Assembly: GCA_947652605.1 (NCBI GenBank)
Contig: OX393583.1
Coordinates: forward strand, 9,341,222-9,405,221
Length of the DNA stretch: 64,000 nucleotides
Direction of reading: 5' to 3'
Source of the DNA: Elmis aenea
Taxonomy: Eukaryota > Arthropoda > Insecta > Coleoptera > Elmidae
Shown: positions 1-10,605 of the stretch, one piece after another
Layout of the letters: every line of letters starts with the position of its first letter
How positions within the stretch are numbered: position 1 is the first letter of the stretch
Position numbers and translations under genes: made by a program
Notes under the pieces: generated by a model
What the model was told of the DNA's origin: nothing
Databases searched by the model: none
The model's input: only the letters and a program-made list of their open reading frames with translations

Positions 1-660
1 TATATGCCTTAGTCGTGGCCTTAGTTATTAGATATCAGCACATGTATTCCTGTTAGCAAACGTCCCTTTGAATGCTAATATGGTTACTTTTTAAAACTTG
101 TATTGGCCTAATTTTGGTACTCGATGTAATAGAAAATGTCTGCCAATCATGGCCGAGAGTTTTTTTTTTCCTAACGGCTTACACCATCTTTGCTTGATTC
201 ATAAGTTGTCCTTGTTTAAGTTATCAATGCTTACTTAATAATGTTGTTATAATTAGGTTTGATTGTTATCTATGAATCCGTCTATACGACACTTGAAACG
301 TCTCTTATCATTGAAAATGTTAGGTGTCAGATAAGCGTAGGGGAACATTTTATCAGTCAAAGATTTTACCATTTGCACGCATCTCTCGGTTTGAAAATTT
401 CAGCTAAAATACGGTTTTAATAGTTACAAATGCGTGAAGTAAACAAATTCTGTAAATTTAAAATCGATTTCTTTCGTAGTTTAAAAGTTGTTTGCTGATA
501 TGGGACGATCAAAGTTAGGGAGTATTAAGATAATTTTCCTGTACATGCTTAATTATTGAAATGGCGCACTTACCGACTTATTTTGTAAAATTCTATTGTG
601 AAATTCTAATATGTAGATCTTGTGGTACTATCACAATTAAATTGTTTTTTTTTTAACTAT
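1..660. other. No gene seen
   Basis: AT-rich sequence without a convincing reading frame, RNA gene or repeat. It ends in a T-rich tract followed by CAG, which could act as a splice acceptor for the segment that starts at 664. Confidence 0.5.
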
Positions 661-663
661 CAG

Positions 664-981
664 ATGTTTGGTATGTTCGTAAATGGAAGGACCACATCAC
701 TAAGATATTGGACGTGCAGTTCCTCGACAATAATTGGAATTCCTAGTCTACAGGAGTGCGTTCAGGAATTCGAAACTGGTGTTGGTGCGCGCCTTGTAGT
801 GTATCAACCCGTGCGCACACCCGCACACCAGTCCCAGGTGGGGTGTAAAATGTGCATATTGTGTGCACACCAAACGAATTTTTGAACGCAATGCATTCGA
901 GGTTTTTGATACACAGCACACCAGTTTCGAATTCCTGAACGCACTCCAGTCTGTGCCTTCAAATGGCAAAAGAAAAAACTA
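664..981 (+). other. Candidate exon interrupted by a foldback repeat
   Basis: A polypyrimidine tract ending in CAG precedes 664, and a good donor (GTGAGT) follows 981. The frame from the ATG at 664 is open up to the foldback repeat at 751-949, continues into it, and stops inside it near 885. Sequence on both sides of the repeat reads in one frame if the repeat is left out. The frame at the donor is compatible in phase with the candidate terminal exon at 3983-4063. The product is not recognised. Chance splice-like signals are common in AT-rich DNA, so this is a weak call. Confidence 0.18.
751..949. mobile_element. Foldback (MITE-like) element, about 199 bp
   Basis: Arms at about 751-783 and 917-949 are inverted copies of each other, differing at only a few positions (core GGAGTGCGTTCAGGAATTCG). 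The interior has no transposase. A 5-bp direct repeat AGTCT (745-749 and 948-952) is a possible target duplication, but it overlaps the right arm. The superfamily is undetermined. Confidence 0.5.
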
Positions 982-1195
982 TGTGAGTCCTTTTTTAATT
1001 CTGCAGTCCCAAAAGACATTTTTTTATTATTTAAAGGAAGAAATATATAATTCTGGAATATAATTCAACCAATGTTATATGCAAGCATCAGTTAAAACTT
1101 GATGAAAACTTAATTCCAATTTATATATTTTATTATTAACAGTACAATTGCTTGCTTTTTTTTGTTTTTTGTTTATTTTAGTTAAACTATGTTTA

Positions 1196-3372
1196 GTGCG
1201 ATAACATTTTTATTAGGCTTCCCAAGTTTTAAAATTAACTGAAGAGTTTTACTAGGGTCGTACTGACATGTACATTATAACACAAAAATTTAATAATGGG
1301 TAGGACGTGCGTAATAATTATTTCAAAATTATTGCGTTTTTGGTAAAATTATTTAAAGTGTTATAACATTTTTATTAGTCATTCCTAATGTTTGAAATTT
1401 GCCTGAGAGGTCCAATAGGATTGTACTCGTATGTAGGTGTCATCAAAAAAATGTAAAAGTGCGTAGGACATGCGTAATTAATTTTTTAATAATTGCTGTA
1501 CCTTTAGCGAATAATGCAAATCGCTCTAAAATGTTTATTAGTCAGTCCTAAGTTTTGAAATTTGCAGGAGTGCTTCACTAGGGTTTCAAAATTATTGCGT
1601 TTTTGATAAAAATATTTAAAGTGTTATAACATTTTTATTAGTCATTCCTAATGTTTGAAATTTGTCTGAGAGGTCCAATAGGATTGTACTCGTATGTACG
1701 TGTCACCAAAATAATTTAGAAATGCGTAGGACATGCGTAATTAATTTTTTAATAGTTGCTGTACCTTTAGCGAATTATGCAAATCACTCTTAAATGTTTA
1801 TTAGTCAGTCCTAAGTTTTGAAATTTGCAGGAGTGCTTCACTAGGGTTGTACTGACATGCACGCTACATCAAAAAAGTTAACACATGCGTTGGACATGCG
1901 TAATTAATATTTCAAAATTATTGCGTTTTTGATAAAAATATTTAAAGTGTTATAATATTTTTATTAGTCATTCCTAATGTTTGAAATTTGCCTGAGAGGT
2001 CCAATAGGATTGTACTCGTATGTAGGTGTCATCAAAAAAAAAGTAGAAATGCGTAGGACATGCGTAATTAATTTTTTAATAATTGCTGTACCTTTAGCGA
2101 ATAATGCAAATCGCTCTAAAATGTTTATTAGTCAGTCCTAAGTTTTGAAATTTGCAGGAGTGCTTCACTAGGGTTGTACTGACATGCACGCTACATCAAA
2201 AAAGTTTACACATGCGTAGGACATGCGTAATTAATATTTCAAAATTATTGCGTTTTTGATAAAAATATTTAAAATGTTATAACATTTTTATTAGTCATTC
2301 CTAATGTTTGAAATTTGTCTGAGAGGTCCAATAGGATTGTACTCGTATGTACGTGTCACCAAAATAATTTAGAAATGCGTAGGACATGCGTAATTAATTT
2401 TTTAATAATTGCTGTACCTTTAGCGAATTATGCAAATCGCTCTAAAATGTTTATTAGTCAGTCCTAAGTTTTGAAATTTGCAGGAGTGCTTCACTAGGGT
2501 TGTACTGACATGCACGCTACATCAAAAAAGTTGACACATGCGTAGGACATGCGTAATTAATATTTCAAAATTATTGCGTTTTTGATAAAAATATTTAAAG
2601 TGTTATAACATTTTTATTAGTCATTCCTAATGTTTGAAATTTGTCTGAGAGGTCCAATAGGATTGTACTCGTATGTACGTGTCACCAAAATAATTTAGAA
2701 ATGCGTAGGACATGCGTAATTAATTTTTTAATAGTTGCTGTACCTTTAGCGAATTATGCAAATCACTCTTAAATGTTTATTAGTCAGTCCTAAGTTTTGA
2801 AATTTGCAGGAGTGCTTCACTAGGGTTGTACTGACATGCACGCTACATCAAAAAAGTTAACACATGCGTTGGACATGCGTAATTAATATTTCAAAATTAT
2901 TGCGTTTTTGATAAAAATATTTAAAGTGTTATAATATTTTTATTAGTCATTCCTAATGTTTGAAATTTGCCTGAGAGGTCCAATAGGATTGTACTCGTAT
3001 GTAGGTGTCATCAAAAAAAAGTAGAAATGCGTAGGACATGCGTAATTAATTTTTTAATAATTGCTGTACCTTTAGCGAATAATGCAAATCGCTCTAAAAT
3101 GGTTATTAGTCAGTCCTAAGTTTTGAATTTTGCAGGAGTGCTTCACTAGGGTTGTACTGACATGCACGCTACATCAAAAAAGTTAACACATGCGTTGGAC
3201 ATGCGTAATTAATATTTCAAAATTATTGCGTTTTTGGTAAAAATATTTAAAGTGTTATAATATTTTTATTAGTCATTCCTAATGTTTGAAATTTGCCTGA
3301 GAGGTCCAATAGGATTGTACTCATATGTACGTGTCATCAAAAAAATTTAGAAATGCGTAATCAATTTTTTAA
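1196..3372. repeat. Dimeric satellite: ~326-bp units made of two ~163-bp halves
   Basis: A conserved marker (GAGAGGTCC) recurs at about 1668, 1994, 2321, 2646, 2972 and 3299, giving a 325-327 bp period. Each unit holds two related halves, A and B, about 163-164 bp apart. Both carry a TTATTAGTCA-type block, a TTTGAAATTTGC block and a GACATGCGTAATTAAT block. The left edge (1196-1375) is a strongly diverged single half, and one B half near 1580 has an internal deletion. No open frame is shared. Confidence 0.9.
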
Positions 3373-3525
3373 TATGTTGAAAATTTTTCTTGAAAACGGC
3401 TCTACGATTTTGTTCAAATTTTAGTATGTTATAGAGTTTATTTTTCTTAGTATAATGCCGTTTGTCTCAACTATTTTGAAATTTAATTTACAAAGTTATT
3501 CAAAATTTGGTATGCACTCGGGCTG
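3373..3525. other. Unique AT-rich spacer
   Basis: No frame or repeat is seen, except that the last bases (from about 3511) resemble one unit of the 29-bp minisatellite that resumes after the TIR element. Confidence 0.4.
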
Positions 3526-3531
3526 TATGTA

Positions 3532-3772
3532 GGGGAAAGTACCCATGAATGGGACAGTCCTTCTTAATAAACTATAGTTAAACACAAATCTTAAATCGCG
3601 TACCTAATGTATGTAATACAATCGTGTTGTATACAACATGAGAACTTCGAAATGTGGTTGTACATTAGGTACGCGATTTACCATCTATGCACGTACATAA
3701 AGATTTGTGTTTAACTATAGTTTATTAAGAATGTCCCATCCAAGGACTGTCCCATTCATGGGTACTTTCCCC
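3532..3772. mobile_element. Non-autonomous TIR element (MITE), 241 bp
   Basis: The ends are a perfect inverted repeat of about 31 bp beginning GGGGAAAGTACCCATGAATG. Subterminal inverted blocks continue inward (a 'TTTATTAAG' type block and a 'CGCGTACCTAATGTA' type block), so most of the element can fold back. It is flanked by the 6-bp direct repeat TATGTA (3526-3531 and 3773-3778). That repeat could be the target duplication, or the target may be only the TA. There is no coding capacity. Confidence 0.85.
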
Positions 3773-3960
3773 TATGTAGGTTGGTTTGCATCCGGCCTCG
3801 AATGTAGGTTTGGTTTTGCAGCCAGGCTCCAATGTAGGTTTGGTTTGAACCCGGGCTCCAATGTAGGTTTGGTTTGAACCCGGGCTCCAATGTAGGTTTG
3901 GTTTGCAGCCGGGCTCTAATGTAGGTTTGGTTTTAACCCGGGCTCCAATGTAGGTATTTG
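3773..3960. repeat. 29-bp minisatellite, about six copies
   Basis: Units of 28-30 bp start with ATGTAGGTTTGGTTT and end with CCGGGCTCCA, repeated about six times with small changes. The sequence left of the MITE (3511-3531) matches the end of a unit, so the MITE split this array. Confidence 0.85.
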
Positions 3961-3982
3961 TACATATATATTTTTGTTACAG

Positions 3983-4063
3983 ATTGCTTGTGAACACTGC
4001 CCAACAATAATTGAAGAATTAACTGCCTGCACAAGACCATCATCAATCAGGAGAATCAACTAG
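3983..4063 (+). other. Candidate terminal exon
   Basis: A T-rich tract followed by TTACAG ends at 3982. The following 26 codons are open in phase 0 and end in TAG at 4061-4063. The peptide is not recognised. It is compatible in phase with the exon-like segment at 664-981, but two repeat arrays lie between them. Nothing else supports it. Confidence 0.15.
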
Positions 4064-4162
4064 GTAGCTTATAACAATGTAAAATAATACAACTAGATAT
4101 ATTTGAATTGTTTATTAAAATGTAATCATAATTGTACATTAAAGAATATAACAATACAGTAA

Positions 4163-4640
4163 TTTTTATTAATTAAGACACTAACGTAGGAGAAGTAATA
4201 GTAAATTAAGACACTTAAGTAGGAGAAGATAATAGTAAATTAAGACACTAACCTAGGAGAAGATAATAGTAAATTAAGACACTTAAGTAGGAGAAGATAA
4301 TAGTAAATTAAGACACTTAAGTAGGAGAAGATAATAGTAAATTAAGACACTTGAGTAGGAGAAGATAATAGTAAATTAAGACACTTAAGTAGGAGAAGAT
4401 AATAGTAAATTAAGACACTTAAGTAGGAGAAGATAATAGTAAATTAAGACACTTAAGTAGGAGAAGATAATAGTAAATTAAGACACTTAAGTAGGAGAAG
4501 ATAATAGTAAATTAAGACACTTAAGTAGGAGAAGATAATAGTAAATTAAGACACTTAAGTAGGAGAAGATAATAGTAAATTAAGACACTTAAGTAGGAGA
4601 AGATAATGGTAAATTAAGACACTACAGTGGGAGAAGATTG
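4163..4640. repeat. 34-bp minisatellite, about 14 copies
   Basis: A 34-bp unit (core ATTAAGACACTTAAGTAGGA) repeats about 14 times almost without change. The first, third and last copies carry variants. It is AT-rich with a strand bias (few C on the plus strand). Confidence 0.93.
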
Positions 4641-4945
4641 GTTGCAGATCAAGACACGACAGCCCCCCTGATCCAGACGCACAGGGGCCCTGTTTATCAC
4701 AGCTTGCAAGTCCGTAGCCTTGCCAGTTTCGAAAACCAGGGCCCAGGTGCACTAACAGTGCCTGTCCACGTGAGAGTAAACTACTTCCGTAGCAGCGTCG
4801 CCAAGGATACAGCCAATCACGCGAGTTACTCTCGGGGGCTGTATCCCTGGCGACGCTGCAGTTTACTCTCATGTGGACAGGCACTTTCGCAACGGGGGGT
4901 CGGGTGCAGTCTGACTACACACATTTAGGTGCATTGTTGAATAAG
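4640..4945. repeat. GC-rich segment with nested inverted repeats
   Basis: Arms from 4758 and up to 4884 pair imperfectly over about 50 bp around a short centre (outer core GTGCCTGTCCACGTGAGAGT), making a foldback of about 127 bp. A second, shorter inverted pair around GGGCCCTG lies just to the left (about 4686-4743). The base composition contrasts sharply with the AT-rich surroundings. This suggests an inserted foldback element, but no target duplication is evident. Confidence 0.6.
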
Positions 4946-5990
4946 AAAGATGCATTCAAAACAAGAAAGCAACTATCCACCTGAGGTGCGATCAAGTCTA
5001 CATTCAAGCAAGAGGACAGCCCGGTTGCATGAGCGTTCCAGCATACATAGAGTAAAAGAGACCTCGGAAACCACCAATATCAAGTCATGGCGCCTCTATG
5101 TAAGTGCACGTCATACAGATGAACAGTGCCCCTTGTCCACCAATTAAGGTGAATATTGAAGTAAGTCTGACCACACACACATTTAGGTGCATTGTTGAGC
5201 ACATTCGTAACACAAGAAAGCAACTATCCACCCGAGGTGCGATCAAGTCTACATTCAAGCAACCACCAATTAAGGTGCTTATTGAAGTAAGTCTGACCAC
5301 ACACACAAAGGTGCATTGTTGAACACATTCATAGAACAAGAAAGATGCATTTATAGAACAAAAAAGATACATTCAAAACAAGAAAGCAACTATCCACCCG
5401 AGGTGCGATCAAGTCTACATTCAAGCAAGAGGACAGCCCGGTTGCATGAGCGTTCCAGCATACATAGAGTAAAAGAGACCTCGGTCTACAAGGACCTCGG
5501 AAACCACCAATATCAAGTCATGGCGCCTCTATGTAAGTGCACGTCATACAGATGAACAGTGCCCCCTTGTCCACCAATTAAGGTGAATATTGAAGTAAGT
5601 CTGACCACACACACATTTAGGTGCATTGTTGAGCACATTCGTAACACAAGAAAGCAACTATCCACCCGAGGTGCGATCAAGTCTACATTCAAGCAACCAC
5701 CAATTAAGGTGCTTATTGAAGTAAGTCTGACCACACACACAAAGGTGCATTGTTGAACACATTCATAAAACAAGAAAGGAAGGTGCGATCAAGTCTACAT
5801 TCAAGCAAGAGGACAGCCCGGTTGCATACATAGAGTAAAAGAGACCTCGGTCTAAAAGGACCTCGGAAACCACCAATATCAAGTCATGGCGCCTCTATGT
5901 AAGTGCACGTCATACGGATGAACAGTGCCCCCTTGTCCACCAATTAAGGTGAATATTGAAGTAAGTCTGACCACACGTGCATTGATACCC
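4945..5990. repeat. Irregular ~0.37-0.43 kb tandem repeat, about 2.5 copies
   Basis: A block containing CGGAAACCACCAATATCAAG recurs at about 5065, 5498 and 5864. Within each block a shorter cassette (AAGTCTGACCACACACACA plus a GGTGCATTGTTGA segment) is itself repeated. The copies differ by small insertions, including one extra copy of a 17-bp piece. The many short ORFs here are repeats of each other and are not considered genes. Confidence 0.8.
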
Positions 5991-6083
5991 AAGAAAATTT
6001 AAAATGTAAGGAAGATACAGTCCATGCATAAGAATAGTAGCAGTAATAGGCACAAGAACAGTAATTAAAAATAATTCACCACA

Positions 6084-6145
6084 CTACGAGTCACGTGAGG
6101 CAACTGCTGCTCCGGGGATCTTCCAGATGATGTCTGTAAGAGATT
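6084..6145 (-). other. Exon-like module delta (possible terminal exon)
   Basis: On the minus strand, GATTGTTTCAG ends just above 6145 as an acceptor. Entered with one carried base (the phase left by module alpha), the segment is open for about 20 codons and ends in TAG at 6084-6086. It would be the last exon of a minus-strand transcript that includes the alpha, beta and gamma modules at higher coordinates. The peptide is not recognised and coding status is unproven. Confidence 0.25.
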
Positions 6146-6451
6146 CTGAAACAATCATAAAAAATAAATATTAATTTATTGATTTTAGCTATGGGGCATG
6201 CTTAAAATTTTTTAAAGGCAATTGAATTGTCTAACAGAAAACGTAGAAATATACAGAATGTTGCATGTCATTTCTCGAAAAGTAAACACCCTGTATATTA
6301 AAAAATAGTGCGTTTATGCAGCTCGTGATGCCAAAAAATAAAACGAGAATCTTAAGCAAAAACCAATGTGACACCTACAATGACATATCGGGAAGGTGGC
6401 AGTTCGCTTAGAAATTCAACAGCATTGGTTAAAAAACAATATAAAAATTAC

Positions 6452-6608
6452 CTTCAATGTTAATTAGCAAAAAAGCTTTTCCTCGCTGGACCACGACTGG
6501 TAGTACATGTTCGTTAAATTACGGTACGAGTTCCAAAACATTCCCTGAAGATTTCTGAGCGAATGACCACGACGAAATGCGTTGAATTCCGACACGTCTG
6601 AAGTATGT
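6452..6608 (-). other. Exon-like module alpha, copy 1
   Basis: Minus-strand segment bounded by TTTTCAG and AAG|GTAATTTT. It aligns with the copies at 9636-9805, 11953-12122 and 48390-48559. The reading frame that is fully open in the 11953-12122 copy is shifted near its end here and meets a stop, so this copy is broken if it was coding. Confidence 0.35.
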
Positions 6609-6838
6609 CTGAAAACTGAAAACAATATACATTGGAAATAAATAATCATACACTTCAAGTTTAACTTTTAAAATTAATAAGTTATTATTACAATAAGCGA
6701 AGGCAGCTTAAGATAAAACGACCTGCCTCATTCATACAACTGTTTTACTGCAAACATTCAAAAAATACTCACTTGCAAGATGATCACAAAAAATATTAAA
6801 GTTTTAAGGTTAAAATCGTTTAAAATAGTACTGGCCGT

Positions 6839-6946
6839 GATCGTCAATGAGCGAGGCGGCACATCCACTAACATGTAAAAACAAAGAGTTAAAATTATTT
6901 AATTCATTGTGTATTTGTAATGTGCCGCCTCGTTCATTTATTGATC
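6839..6946. repeat. 108-bp hairpin element, copy 1
   Basis: Arms of about 26 bp beginning and ending in GATC (core GAGCGAGGCGGCACAT and its complement) surround an AT-rich loop of about 55 bp. The same 108-bp structure occurs in five places in the window. Confidence 0.75.
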
Positions 6947-7368
6947 AATACTAAGTTGCTGTAACATGGGTTGCCTACATCTCAGGCGCTTTATCACCTT
7001 TGAAGAGTTAATTTGATTTTTGAACTTTAAATTATGCATTAAAACTTCAAAACTGATCAACTGTGATGCAAGTGAACTTTTTTAATTGTGTTAAGCTAAT
7101 AGAAAACATTAACAAATTCAAAAAACAGTCCAACACGTAGAAATTTCCATGAAAAATTGTAAATTATTAAGTATAGACTAAAATCATTGCACTTTTGTAA
7201 GGAAGCATGCAAAAAATATTAAATCTACGAGCATTTGTTAATTACAAACTAAATTTAATAACAATTATTTACTCTCAGATGGAAATAATTAATTACTTTT
7301 ATAAGAAATGAGCAAAGTGCAAAGGTTATAGTCTATTTTTTAAACTAAAACAAATTTAAATCACTCAC

Positions 7369-7437
7369 CCTTTTGGTTTTTCACAAGAAGACTCCATGAC
7401 ATCCTGTCGTCATTCCCTCGTTTTCATCAAAAAATAT
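7369..7437 (-). other. Exon-like module beta, copy 1
   Basis: Minus-strand segment bounded by GTTACAG and GG|GTGAGTGA. It is homologous to 10606-10677, 12863-12927, 47297-47365 and 49325-49389. The frame open in the 12863-12927 copy is disrupted here by extra T residues and a TGA. Confidence 0.35.
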
Positions 7438-7768
7438 CTGTAACAACAATACTTTATTAATAACAATTAAAATTAAGTGTACTTGATTTTATTTTTAAAA
7501 ATGTATCGCATTAATAGATCGGGAGATAAATTGTAACAATTACCAAGGGATTAATTCACTTATTTCCACCTACAAAGTGCACTCGAAAATAAACAATGAG
7601 AGACTTGGGGATTCAGAGTAGGAAGATCGTCTGCAGACAACACCTTTAATATAAAAAATGTAAAAAATGCCGACATCCATTTAGTACTCATCGTTTTTAA
7701 AGAAGCTTTCGATGCAGTGAATAGGACGAAGCTTTGGCAAATAATAAATTTAAGGAACAACCAATATA

Positions 7769-8913
7769 CGAGGGGGGATCCAAAAATAACCGGAATTATT
7801 TTCTGAGGGGCGAGCCCCTTTTAGTTCGAGCTTCTCGTCCTAGGAGAATATTCTAGAAACCCTTCTGCATCAGCGTGCCTACTGGCGTTGCTGTGTGTTG
7901 CTGCGTTCGGCTTCACTGAATTTTTTTCGAAGACTCTTTCAATGCGTTTTCCTAGAACTTGCGGCAGTGAGATTTTGTTTCCTGCTATGGAAAATAAAAA
8001 GGAAACAATTGAGGCGTTGTTTGCATAAACAACACTTGTCAATTTTAGAAATTTTTCATTTTCGCTACTTTGGCTGCTGTTGTCGTCTGCATCAATATCA
8101 GGACCTGGAAGATCATTAGTTTCCGCGTTTATATGATGAATTACTGGGGTTACTACGGAATTATTTTGCATAAGGGATGTCGGATATAGCGCCATTTATC
8201 CATTGAAAGTGTGTTCCCAGATTTGAAAAAAAATTGACAAGTGTTGTTTATGCAAACAACGCCTTAATTGTTATGCTACAGACAACTTACAAAGAAGTTG
8301 CTCGCAAGTTTAAAAATGGTTTTTCCGTTTTAAACAAGGCGAAATGTCGCCTGACGATCAACCTTGGCCCAGGCATCCTTTGACCAACTGAAGATACGAA
8401 TTCGTCTAGCCATCTTGGAAGACCGTCGTCGGACCATTTATGAACTTGTGACGTTGACTGGAGTGTCGTGGAGTTCCCATCAGCGAATTTTATTGGAAGA
8501 TTTGGGTATGAAACAAGTTGCAGCAAAATTTGTGCCTCGCTTAATCACGCCTCAACAAAGAGACAATCGTATGCCATGCGATGAGAAGAAGCAGTTGAAG
8601 GCTGACCTAACCAGATCGTCCCCCCCCCCCAAATCATGATCGAAGACGAATCTTGGTGCTATGGTTACGACCCCGAAACGAAGCAGCCAAATTTCAATGC
8701 CCAAAGTTTTTGTTAATCAGCCATCACAAAATAGGCAGATGCGTTGAAAGAGTCTTCGAAAAAAAATCACTGAAACCGAACGCAGCAACTCATAACGTCA
8801 GATGGCACACTCATGAAAAGGGTTTCTAGAATATTCAACTAGCACGGAAAACATTAACTAATAGAGGCACGCCCTCTAGAACATAATTCCGATAATTTTT
8901 GGGTCCCCCCTCG
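7769..8913. mobile_element. Rearranged mariner element, 1,145 bp
   Basis: The element starts CGAGGGGGGATCCAAAAATA and ends with its imperfect complement (about 30 bp). TA dinucleotides flank both ends (7767-7768 and 8914-8915), the mariner target. The inverted homology extends well inside the TIRs: 7850-7950 pairs with about 8735-8840. A second inverted pair (about 8000-8047 and 8232-8278) surrounds a middle section of unknown origin. A transposase helix-turn-helix remnant lies at 8364-8639. The two other copies of this genomic segment (near 10.98 kb and 47.68 kb) lack the element, so it inserted after the segment was duplicated. Confidence 0.85.
8364..8639 (+). pseudogene. Mariner transposase fragment (HTH region)
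   Basis: The frame encodes a typical mariner paired-like DNA-binding segment: RRRTIYELVTLTGVS, then a HQRILLEDLGM-type helix and KFVPRLITPQQ linking to the catalytic domain. Family transposases are about 340-350 aa. Only about 90 residues remain, the frame opens without a proper start, and it runs into a poly-C tract before any catalytic aspartate. It cannot make an active transposase. Confidence 0.8.
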
Positions 8914-9635
8914 TATTAAATACCGGTAGAACTTGCAACATGGAACTTCCAGACAAGGGTGCAGCATATCATCAACTTTGTTTAACACACATACGTCGAC
9001 CACGAAAAGCGAAGTGAACTCCGAAAAAAAATCAGTCACGACAACACACACTTCACGATACGGAAGAAAACTTACAAAAAGCTGTATATGAATTGTAAAA
9101 AGTAATACAAGATCCAAAATAATAATTCACAACAAACGAGTTTCACATTTTTGCTATCTATGAACAGACATCAGCTACGAGAAGGATAAGACGTAGAATT
9201 AAAATTACATCGATTTTATTACACATGTATGGTGACAATATAAAAAAAACACTTAACAAACAAGAATAAAATGTTATTAAACAAAGGTCACACCTATGTT
9301 GATGTACGGCAGAGAAACTTCCGATTTTCACACGTTCAGACATGAAAAACACACAAACAGCAGAAATGCGAAAGAAAAATAAAAGAATGTAACATAGAGG
9401 ACCAAATAAGAAAGCAAGTTATAGGAGAAGGTTTAGAATTGTATGATCTCGGAGACAAAATAAAGAAAACAACAAAGATTCACAAAAAAATAAGAGAATA
9501 TAAGCAAAAACTAATGGGACACCTATAATGACATATCGGGAATGTGGAACAGGCAGTTCGCCTAAACCGTGAAATGAAGAAGGCAACTGGCTTAGAAATT
9601 CAACAGCATTCATTAAAAAACAACATAAAAATTAC

Positions 9636-9805
9636 CTTCAATGTTCATTAGAGAGAAAGCTTCTTCTTCTCTGAACCACGACTGGTAGTACACGTGCGTT
9701 AAATTACAGTACGAGTTCCAAATCATTCACTGAAGATTTCTGATCAGACGACTGATGGGACGACAACGACGAAATGCGTTGAATTCCAACACGTCTCAAG
9801 TATAT
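9636..9805 (-). other. Exon-like module alpha, copy 2
   Basis: Same splice boundaries as the other alpha copies (acceptor TACAG above 9805, donor AAG|GTAATTTT below 9636). In the frame open at 11953-12122 it has an early TGA, so it is a dead copy if the module codes for protein. Confidence 0.35.
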
Positions 9806-10082
9806 CTGTAAAAACAATATACATTAGAAATAAATAATCACACACTATTTCAATTTTTAAAATGAACAAGTTATTATTACAATAACCACCGCAAAGGCAG
9901 CTTAAGATAAAATGACATAAAAAGTGACCTGCCTCATTCATATAACTGATTTACGGCGAATATAATAACATTCAACCACGCAGATGTTGAAAAAATACTC
10001 ATAAAATCATATATTTTCACAGGAAACTTGCAAAATGATCACAAGAAACGTCAAAGTTTTTAGGTTACATAGTATTGGTCGT

Positions 10083-10190
10083 GATCGGCAATGAGCGAGG
10101 CGGCACATCCTCTAACAAGTAAAAACAATGAGTTCAAATTATTTCACCCATAATGTAATTTTAATGTGCCGCCTCGTTCATTTATTGGTC
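10083..10190. repeat. 108-bp hairpin element, copy 2
   Basis: Same arms and length as copy 1. One arm ends in GGTC rather than GATC. Confidence 0.75.
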
Positions 10191-10605
10191 AATACTAAGT
10201 TGCTGTAACTTGGGTTGCCTAAATCTCAGGCGCTTTATCACCTTTAGAGTTAATTTGACTTTATTATGCATTACAACTTTAAAACTGATTAACTGTGATG
10301 CAAGTGAACTTTTTTAATTGTGTTAAGCTAATAGAAAACAATAACAAATTCAAAAAACAGCCCAACATAAATTTCCGTGAAAAATTGTAAATTATAAATT
10401 ATAGACTAAAATCATTGCACTTTTTGTAAGGAAGCAATGCAAAAAATATTAAATCTACGAGTATATGTTCTTTACAAACTAAATTTAATAACAATTATTA
10501 ACTCTCAGATGGTTCAAATTATTATTTAATTGTTTTTATAAGAAATGAGCAAAGTGCAAAGGTTATAGTCTATTTTTTAAACTAAAACAAATTTAAATCA
10601 CTCAC

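Larger units (their letters stand above)
7590..9592 (+). mobile_element. Dead non-LTR retrotransposon relic, copy 1 (split by the mariner)
   Basis: The plus strand retains a recognisable RT motif A region (pattern L-x-DF-x-KAFD-x-V-R-x-LW, best seen in the copy near 47.6 kb). About 1 kb further on it keeps a C-terminal stretch of the type YG-x-E-T followed by TAEMRKK. It is full of stops and frameshifts. A mariner at 7769-8913 was inserted into it. The clade is uncertain (RTE or R1-like). Related copies lie at 10835-11925 and 47515-48362. Confidence 0.55.

Noticed and set aside
4555..5773. Overlapping frames of 65-109 codons
   Set aside because: They fall in tandem and inverted repeats and duplicate each other; no recognisable domain.
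6230..6300. Possible transposon end (ACACCCTGTATATT)
   Set aside because: Only one end is visible; no partner or target duplication found.
7821..8195. 124-codon minus-strand frame with an acidic Ser-rich stretch
   Set aside because: It spans the inverted arm and the middle section of the rearranged mariner; no complete domain, so treated as element-internal sequence.
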